Position numbers and translations under genes: made by a program
DNA from: Paenibacillus qinlingensis
GTDB taxonomy: Bacteria; Bacillota; Bacilli; Paenibacillales; NBRC-103111
Direction: 5' to 3'
Length of the DNA: 64,000 bases
Assembly (NCBI RefSeq): GCF_013204845.1
Contig: NZ_JABMKY010000003.1
Location: 399,907 to 463,906 of the forward strand
Part shown: positions 59,923-64,000 of the stretch, piece after piece
Layout: each line of letters begins with the position of its first letter
Numbering within the stretch: position 1 is the stretch's first letter
The notes under the pieces: model-generated
Database searches by the model: none
Seen by the model: the letters and a program-made list of their open reading frames with translations, nothing else
Told to the model about the DNA's origin: nothing

Positions 59923-60630
59923 ATGCATATCGTGCCTATTTTATTGGCAGCCATAGCGCCAGGTCTCTCATTGCTCGCCTACTTTTACCTAAAGGATCGG
60001 TACGAAACAGAACCTATTCATTTGGTGATACGGATGTTTCTCTTCGGTGTACTTCTCGTTTATCCGACGATGGTTCTACAGAACGCATTTATCCAGGAGT
60101 TCGGCAATGGCACGATTATGACATCCTTTTTTCTCTCAGGAGGAATTGAAGAGTTTCTGAAGTGGTTGTTACTGTATCACTTGATTTTCCGTCACGAAGC
60201 TTTCGACGAGCCATACGACGGGATTGTGTATGCGGTGGCAGTAAGTCTTGGCTTTGCAACATTGGAGAATATTATATACGCATTCTTACACGCTTCTTCT
60301 TTCTCGGCATTGATGCTTCGTGCGCTATTGCCCGTATCGGGACACGCTCTATTTGGTGTCATGATGGGGTATTACATGGGCAAAGCCAAATTCGTTCCTC
60401 ATAAGCAAAATAGGTATTTATGGATGTCACTGTTGCTGCCAATCGCTTGGCACGGTGCTTTTGATTATATTTTGCTTGTATTCAAAAATAACTGGATTTG
60501 GGTTATGATTCCGCTTATGACTTTTTTATGGTTACGGTCAATATGGCGTGTAGATCGTGCGAATGCACATTCTCCTCTACGCGTTGTGACTGTAGATGAG
60601 AAGATTAAAATGGGAAGATTTGGGTCATAA
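59923..60630 (+). CDS. prsW: PrsW-type intramembrane protease
   Basis: This 235-residue polytopic protein has the PrsW motifs: IEEFLKW, which carries the catalytic Glu pair, later His-containing SGHALFGVMMGY, and AWHGAFDYILL. In B. subtilis PrsW cleaves the anti-sigma factor RsiW to release SigW under envelope stress; no rsiW is visible here. About eight membrane segments are present. GAGGGGAGCTGGAAC precedes ATG 59923. The position before ypeB matches B. subtilis prsW (ypdC). Confidence 0.88.
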   Translation: MHIVPILLAAIAPGLSLLAYFYLKDRYETEPIHLVIRMFLFGVLLVYPTMVLQNAFIQEFGNGTIMTSFFLSGGIEEFLKWLLLYHLIFRHEAFDEPYDGIVYAVAVSLGFATLENIIYAFLHASSFSALMLRALLPVSGHALFGVMMGYYMGKAKFVPHKQNRYLWMSLLLPIAWHGAFDYILLVFKNNWIWVMIPLMTFLWLRSIWRVDRANAHSPLRVVTVDEKIKMGRFGS

Positions 60631-60688
60631 TGACTGTATATTTCTTGAACTCCATTACATGGAATGGGGAAAGACCGGGAGGGTATAC

Positions 60689-60847
60689 ATGTCATTAACG
60701 ACGCGCGTGAAAGTGAAGATCCGATGTCGGTTATGTGGTGAGAAGTTCGTATTGCGAGGCAAGCAGGAAAAAGACAAGGTTGAAACTGGATTTCGGCAAT
60801 GCATATGCAGTAACGAGCACGATTTTGAAATAGAAACGGAAAGTTAG
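60689..60847 (+). CDS. Very small cysteine-pair protein
   Basis: This 52-residue protein (MSLTTRVKVKIRCRLCGEKF...) carries CRLCGEKF and later QCICSNEHDF, giving a CxxC plus CxC arrangement that could bind one zinc ion. It is rich in Lys, Arg and Glu. I do not recognise the family. GGGAGGG about seven nucleotides before ATG 60689 supports the start, and the longer frame from 60596 overlaps prsW. A terminator follows immediately. Confidence 0.55.
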   Translation: MSLTTRVKVKIRCRLCGEKFVLRGKQEKDKVETGFRQCICSNEHDFEIETES

Positions 60848-60851
60848 CAAG

Positions 60852-60880
60852 AGGCCATTCTTCCGAATAGGCCTTTTTTT
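60852..60880 (+). terminator. Intrinsic terminator
   Basis: AGGCCATTC and GAATAGGCCT pair with one mismatch around TTCC, followed by TTTTTTTG. Confidence 0.85.
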
Positions 60881-60894
60881 GCATGTGCTAAATG

Positions 60895-60933
60895 ATAAAC
60901 GCCTCCGTCCAACTAGGAAAGTGTAGCCGTTTA
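60895..60933. repeat. Palindromic intergenic element, copy D
   Basis: ATAAACGCC and TAGCCGTTTAT form the outer arms around CTCCGTCCAACTAGGAAAG. This is a shortened relative of the element at 15462-15520, with the same arms and core. Confidence 0.5.
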
Positions 60934-61010
60934 TTTTATGTCAATCCTGCATAAACCTGCCTCCGCGCGTAAAAACTAAGCGCAAGATTGGGTATGAAAG
61001 GAGCAGTTCT

Positions 61011-62381
61011 GTGTATAAAAGATTAAGTATCGTCATGTTTCCATTTCTATTGCTGGCATTAATCGGTGCATCTGTGTGGGGGTATTTGGAACACCAAGAA
61101 AAGAATACGATATTAATTAAAGCGGAGAATCAGTATCAACGCGCGTTTCATGACCTGTCCTTTCACATGGATAAGCTACATACGGAATTAGGCAATACAT
61201 TGGCGGTAAATGAAACTTCGGAGCCATCCTATCGGAAAGGGTTGGTTAATGTTTGGCGTTTAACAAGTCAAGCACAGAGCGACATCACACAATTGCCATT
61301 AATGCTGCTGCCTTTTAACAAAACGGAAGATTTCCTAGCAAATATGGCTAATTTCTCTTACCGCATGTCTGTTCGCGATATGACGAAGCAGCCTTTAACC
61401 GAAGCAGAAATGAATACTTTGAACACCTTGTATGCACATTCGGCTGATATTACCAAAGAAATTCGGGGTGTACAAAATAAAGTAATAGCAAATAATTTGC
61501 GATGGATGGATGTAGAGACTGCGCTCGCATCCGAGAATGAAATGCACGACAATGCGATTATCGATGGGTTTAAGATCGTGGATAAACAAGTTGGCGGATA
61601 TGATGAGTTGAATTGGGGAACAGGCAGCTTAAATGTATTCTCCAAAAATGATGTCAAAATGCTGACGGGCAATGATATGACGGCAGATCAAATTAAAAAG
61701 AAAGCTATCGATTTCCTTGGCGTTAAAGATTCAAGTAGCATTAAAGTAGTTGAGAACGGCGGAAGTGCACCTGAGTTTCAAAGTTATAGTGTTGTTATCC
61801 CAAGCACTGATGCCTCGAAAACCGATACGCAAATGGATTTTACCAAAAAAGGAGGTCACCTGATCTATTTTATGAAATCACGTGATGTTCCAGCGGCGAA
61901 ATTTAATCTTCGCCAAGCCAGAGATGTGGCGAACGAATTCCTGGATGTTCATGAATACAAGGATTTAAGTGCTATTAGTTATGATCAATATCAGAATACT
62001 GCGACCATTCTTTTTGCAAAGAAAGAAAATAATGTCACCATATATCCGGAACAAGTTACGGTTAAAGTTGCTTTAGATACGCTTGAAGTTACAGGGCTCC
62101 AAGCAACCAATTATATCTATTCACAAAAGCAACGCAAGATCGGCCAACCGAAAATTACGGTAGACCAAGCACGTAAGCAACTGAGTTCTAAAATGAAAGT
62201 GACAGGTGAATCACTTGCGATTATCAAAAATGATCTGGACGAAGAAGTTCTCTGTCATGAATTTATCGGAACGATGAATAACAATATCTATCGTGTTTAT
62301 GTGAATGCAGATGTGGGTATGGAAGAGAAAATAGAGACAATACGTCAGGATCAAGTGGAAGCTGCAAAAGGAAAATCATAG
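61011..62381 (+). CDS. ypeB: Spore germination protein YpeB
   Basis: This 456-residue protein has an N-terminal membrane anchor (MFPFLLLALIGASVWGYLEH) followed by a helical region and the PepSY-like repeat part (KKAIDFLGVKDSSSIKVVEN, QARDVANEFLDVHEYKDL, TVDQARKQLSSKMKV). In Bacillus it stabilises the cortex-lytic enzyme SleB in the spore and is encoded immediately after sleB. Here no sleB precedes it. AAGGAGCAG precedes GTG 61011. A terminator follows. Expression is normally forespore-specific, but I did not identify a promoter. Confidence 0.9.
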   Translation: MYKRLSIVMFPFLLLALIGASVWGYLEHQEKNTILIKAENQYQRAFHDLSFHMDKLHTELGNTLAVNETSEPSYRKGLVNVWRLTSQAQSDITQLPLMLLPFNKTEDFLANMANFSYRMSVRDMTKQPLTEAEMNTLNTLYAHSADITKEIRGVQNKVIANNLRWMDVETALASENEMHDNAIIDGFKIVDKQVGGYDELNWGTGSLNVFSKNDVKMLTGNDMTADQIKKKAIDFLGVKDSSSIKVVENGGSAPEFQSYSVVIPSTDASKTDTQMDFTKKGGHLIYFMKSRDVPAAKFNLRQARDVANEFLDVHEYKDLSAISYDQYQNTATILFAKKENNVTIYPEQVTVKVALDTLEVTGLQATNYIYSQKQRKIGQPKITVDQARKQLSSKMKVTGESLAIIKNDLDEEVLCHEFIGTMNNNIYRVYVNADVGMEEKIETIRQDQVEAAKGKS

Positions 62382-62382
62382 G

Positions 62383-62418
62383 AAGAAGGGGCAGGATATC
62401 ATCCTGCTTCTTTTTTTT
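62383..62418 (+). terminator. Intrinsic terminator after ypeB
   Basis: GAAG-CAGGAT and ATCCTG-CTTC form the stem with a GGG bulge, followed by a long T-run. Confidence 0.85.
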
Positions 62419-62478
62419 CTATCTAAATGGTGAGGTCATGGTATAATTGATGCATAATACTTCGCGGAGGTGCGGAAA

Positions 62479-63132
62479 TTGCTTCCTAAGGTCAACCAGA
62501 TTTTACATATGCAGATGAACAGTATTGATGAAGAAGAGTCCAAAATCGAATATAAGTCTAGAATTGCGGATGTGACAGAAAACGCGATTATCATTGAAAT
62601 TCCTTTAAATGAAAAGACAGGTCGATTAAAAAAACTTTATCAAGGTGATGAGATTAGTGCTCATTTCCTTGGACAAGGCGGCGTGAAACATTATTTCACA
62701 ACTGAGGTTGTAGCTTTTACGGAAGATGTTATTCGCTTGATCGAACTAAGGCTTCCAGAATTAAGCGCCATTACGCAAATACAACGCAGAAATTTCCTTC
62801 GCGTATTAGCCGAATTAGAAATCGCCGTGAAGCTGAACGACCAGATCCAGTTTATCGGATTGACCGATGATGTTGGCGGTGGCGGTATTTCATTTATATG
62901 TGATGGACATATTCCGATAGGTTTAAATGCAATCATTTCTTGTTGGGTACTTGCACCATTCAAGAATGGTACAATCGAGCATATTCCGTTTACTGGAGAA
63001 GTTGTACGCGTGAAAGCTACCGAGACGGGGAAACAATTAGTCATGATTCGATTCGCTGATATCGCGGACAGAGAGCGGCAGAAACTAATTCGTTTTTGCT
63101 TTGAGCGACAAATGGATTTTCGTAAACGCTAG
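62479..63132 (+). CDS. ypfA: PilZ-domain cyclic-di-GMP receptor (YpfA-like) with altered second motif
   Basis: This 217-residue protein has an N-terminal YcgR-like domain (about 1-95) and a PilZ domain. The first c-di-GMP motif, RRNFLR in IQRRNFLRVLAE, is intact. The second, normally D/NxSxxG, reads DDVGGGG, with Gly in place of Ser. In B. subtilis YpfA (DgrA) limits motility when c-di-GMP is bound. TTG 62479 is preferred after GGAGGTG at 62467-62472; GTG 62470 overlaps that site. The position before ypfB-cmk matches B. subtilis. Confidence 0.8.
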   Translation: MLPKVNQILHMQMNSIDEEESKIEYKSRIADVTENAIIIEIPLNEKTGRLKKLYQGDEISAHFLGQGGVKHYFTTEVVAFTEDVIRLIELRLPELSAITQIQRRNFLRVLAELEIAVKLNDQIQFIGLTDDVGGGGISFICDGHIPIGLNAIISCWVLAPFKNGTIEHIPFTGEVVRVKATETGKQLVMIRFADIADRERQKLIRFCFERQMDFRKR

Positions 63133-63198
63133 GGATTGAGAGATTATCACTAAGGGTATACTGCTATGCATATCGGATGCGAGCAGGAGTGTGATCTC

Positions 63199-63423
63199 AT
63201 GTCGAAGGAGCAAGAGCCAGAACCGTATGAACAGTTGTTTTTACGCTTTTCTACGAAAGTAGAGAAGGTTATTATTAGATCAGTGATTTTTGTTGTTATA
63301 TTGCTAGTTTGTGTACAAGCATTATTGCAAAATGCGTATATTCGCAAGCATTTCACTCGTGTCGAGCCACTCGAAGGGCAACCGTATATCGTACCGGAAC
63401 ACCCTCTAAGAGAACGCTCTTAA
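63199..63423 (+). CDS. ypfB: DUF5359 membrane protein YpfB
   Basis: This 74-residue protein has an acidic start (MSKEQEPEPYEQLFLRF) and one membrane segment (SVIFVVILLVCVQALLQNAY). It ends in a conserved RKHFTRVEPLEG tail. This is the YpfB/DUF5359 pattern, and the place between ypfA and cmk agrees. AGGAGTG at 63185-63191 supports ATG 63199; the frame from 63166 is rejected. Function unknown. Confidence 0.75.
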   Translation: MSKEQEPEPYEQLFLRFSTKVEKVIIRSVIFVVILLVCVQALLQNAYIRKHFTRVEPLEGQPYIVPEHPLRERS

Positions 63424-63457
63424 GCGTATGAAATCAAGGTGGGATAGAACCCAAGTT

Positions 63458-63486
63458 TTGCATATGACCATGTTGTGTGGTATAAT
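63458..63486 (+). promoter_or_regulatory. Probable sigA promoter upstream of cmk
   Basis: TTGCAT and TATAAT are 17 bp apart. The transcript start would fall near 63493, only a few nucleotides before the hairpin at 63499. Confidence 0.6.
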
Positions 63487-63498
63487 TTCTAGTAATTA

Positions 63499-63520
63499 GC
63501 AGGCAAGTGCCTGCTTTTTT
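63499..63520 (+). terminator. Hairpin terminator between the cmk promoter and cmk
   Basis: GCAGGCA and TGCCTGC pair around AG, followed by TTTTTTG. It may end upstream transcripts or act as an attenuator for cmk. Confidence 0.8.
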
Positions 63521-63562
63521 GTTCGTAAGGTACTGTGAAGTATTGTTAGGAGGAACAGCAGC

Positions 63563-64000
63563 TTGGATAAGTTCAATATTGCCATAGATGGTCCTGCTGG
63601 AGCCGGTAAAAGCACCATAGCACGGCTAGTTGCCGGTGCGCTTGGTTTTATTTACGTGGATACAGGAGCCATGTATCGAGCAGTAACGTGGAAAGTACAG
63701 CAAGAAGGGCTGCTACCTGAGCAAGAAACAGAAGTGGCTACGCTCGCCAATCGTATGCAGATTGAGCTCATCCCTGGAGATGAAGGGCAGCAGGTCATCG
63801 TAGATGGTGTTGATGTGACGAAAGCGATTCGGAGTGCGGACGTAACGACACATGTTTCACAAATTGCCAGCTATGGAGCTGTACGTCATTTGTTAGTGGC
63901 ACTTCAGCAGCAAATGACTGTTTCCAAAGGCGTAGTCATGGACGGCCGTGACATTGGTACGCATGTTATGCCAGATGCAGAAATCAAGGTTTTCTTAACT
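63563..64000 (+). CDS. cmk: Cytidylate kinase (partial, runs off the window)
   Basis: The first 146 residues show a P-loop NMP kinase: IAIDGPAGAGKSTIARLVAG, then VDTGAMYRAVTWKV and the CMP-binding region GVVMDGRDIGTHVMPDAEIK, all standard for Cmk. It phosphorylates CMP and dCMP. The start is TTG 63563, nine nucleotides after AGGAGG at 63548-63553. The gene continues beyond base 64000. Position after ypfB matches B. subtilis. Confidence 0.93.
   Translation, partial: MDKFNIAIDGPAGAGKSTIARLVAGALGFIYVDTGAMYRAVTWKVQQEGLLPEQETEVATLANRMQIELIPGDEGQQVIVDGVDVTKAIRSADVTTHVSQIASYGAVRHLLVALQQQMTVSKGVVMDGRDIGTHVMPDAEIKVFLT

Overview
The window looks like a chromosomal segment of an endospore-forming, low-to-mid GC member of the Bacillales, most probably Paenibacillus or a close relative. 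I base this on the gene content: a complete spoIIA (sigF) operon, spoIIM, spoVA genes, spmAB, dacB, dacF, gerW, ypeB, mciZ and a T-box serA. Several blocks also follow the Bacillus subtilis gene order (nudF-yqxK-fur-xerD-deoB-pupG-dacF-spoIIA-spoVA-lysA; ribDEAH-scpAB-dacB-spmAB-rluB-resABCDE-serA; ypbH-prsW-ypeB-ypfA-ypfB-cmk). No tRNA, rRNA, CRISPR array, transposase or prophage was seen.

Layout. 0-5.3 kb: small or poorly known genes, including an MBL-fold hydrolase, a SteA-like division protein and a one-module HNH_repeat-like protein. 5.3-10.5 kb: yqzF diverging from a branched-chain 2-oxoacid dehydrogenase cluster (lpdV, bkdAA, bkdAB, bkdB). 10.5-17 kb: Prli42, an M20 peptidase, MciZ, NudF, an endonuclease Q family protein, SpoIIM, Fur, alanine dehydrogenase and YqzK. 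17-24 kb: XerD and nucleoside catabolism (DeoB, two tandem purine nucleoside phosphorylases, pyrimidine nucleoside phosphorylase), with a YvyF-like Zn protein and an orphan CuA protein in between. 23.7-32 kb: DacF, SpoIIAA/AB/SigF, DUF378, SpoVAA/AB/AF, LysA and PpiB. 32-34.1 kb: a long non-coding tract with a 46-bp tandem repeat, then a probably frameshifted secreted protein. 34.2-38.3 kb: FMN riboswitch and riboflavin operon. 38.3-42.4 kb: a site-2-protease-like protein, ScpA/ScpB, DUF2953 and GerW. 41.8-43.3 kb: a TetR/SDR pair. 43.5-53 kb: DacB, SpmA/B, RluB and ResA-E. 53-58.4 kb: SerA with T-box leader, a rhodanese, unknown membrane proteins, a CPBP protease and a polysaccharide deacetylase. 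58.5-64 kb: YpbH, PrsW, YpeB, a PilZ protein, YpfB and the start of cmk.

How the genes work together. The largest theme is sporulation and spore physiology: compartment-specific sigma control (SpoIIA/SigF), engulfment (SpoIIM), FtsZ inhibition (MciZ), cortex modification (DacB, DacF), core dehydration (SpmAB), and germination (SpoVA, YpeB, GerW). Around it lie housekeeping modules: chromosome dynamics (XerD, ScpAB), c-type cytochrome assembly with its ResDE sensor, riboflavin, lysine and serine synthesis, and nucleoside salvage.

Most unusual observations: (1) GC-rich blocks inside ribD and resE that are densely packed with perfect inverted repeats; (2) a second purine nucleoside phosphorylase with both base-recognition residues changed (Glu to Cys, Asn to Asp); (3) a roughly 70-bp repeat shared by two divergent intergenic regions, upstream of yqzF and mciZ; (4) an orphan CuA-site protein inside the nucleoside cluster; (5) spoVA genes reduced to A, B and AF. 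All calls come from reading the sequence; no database search was run.
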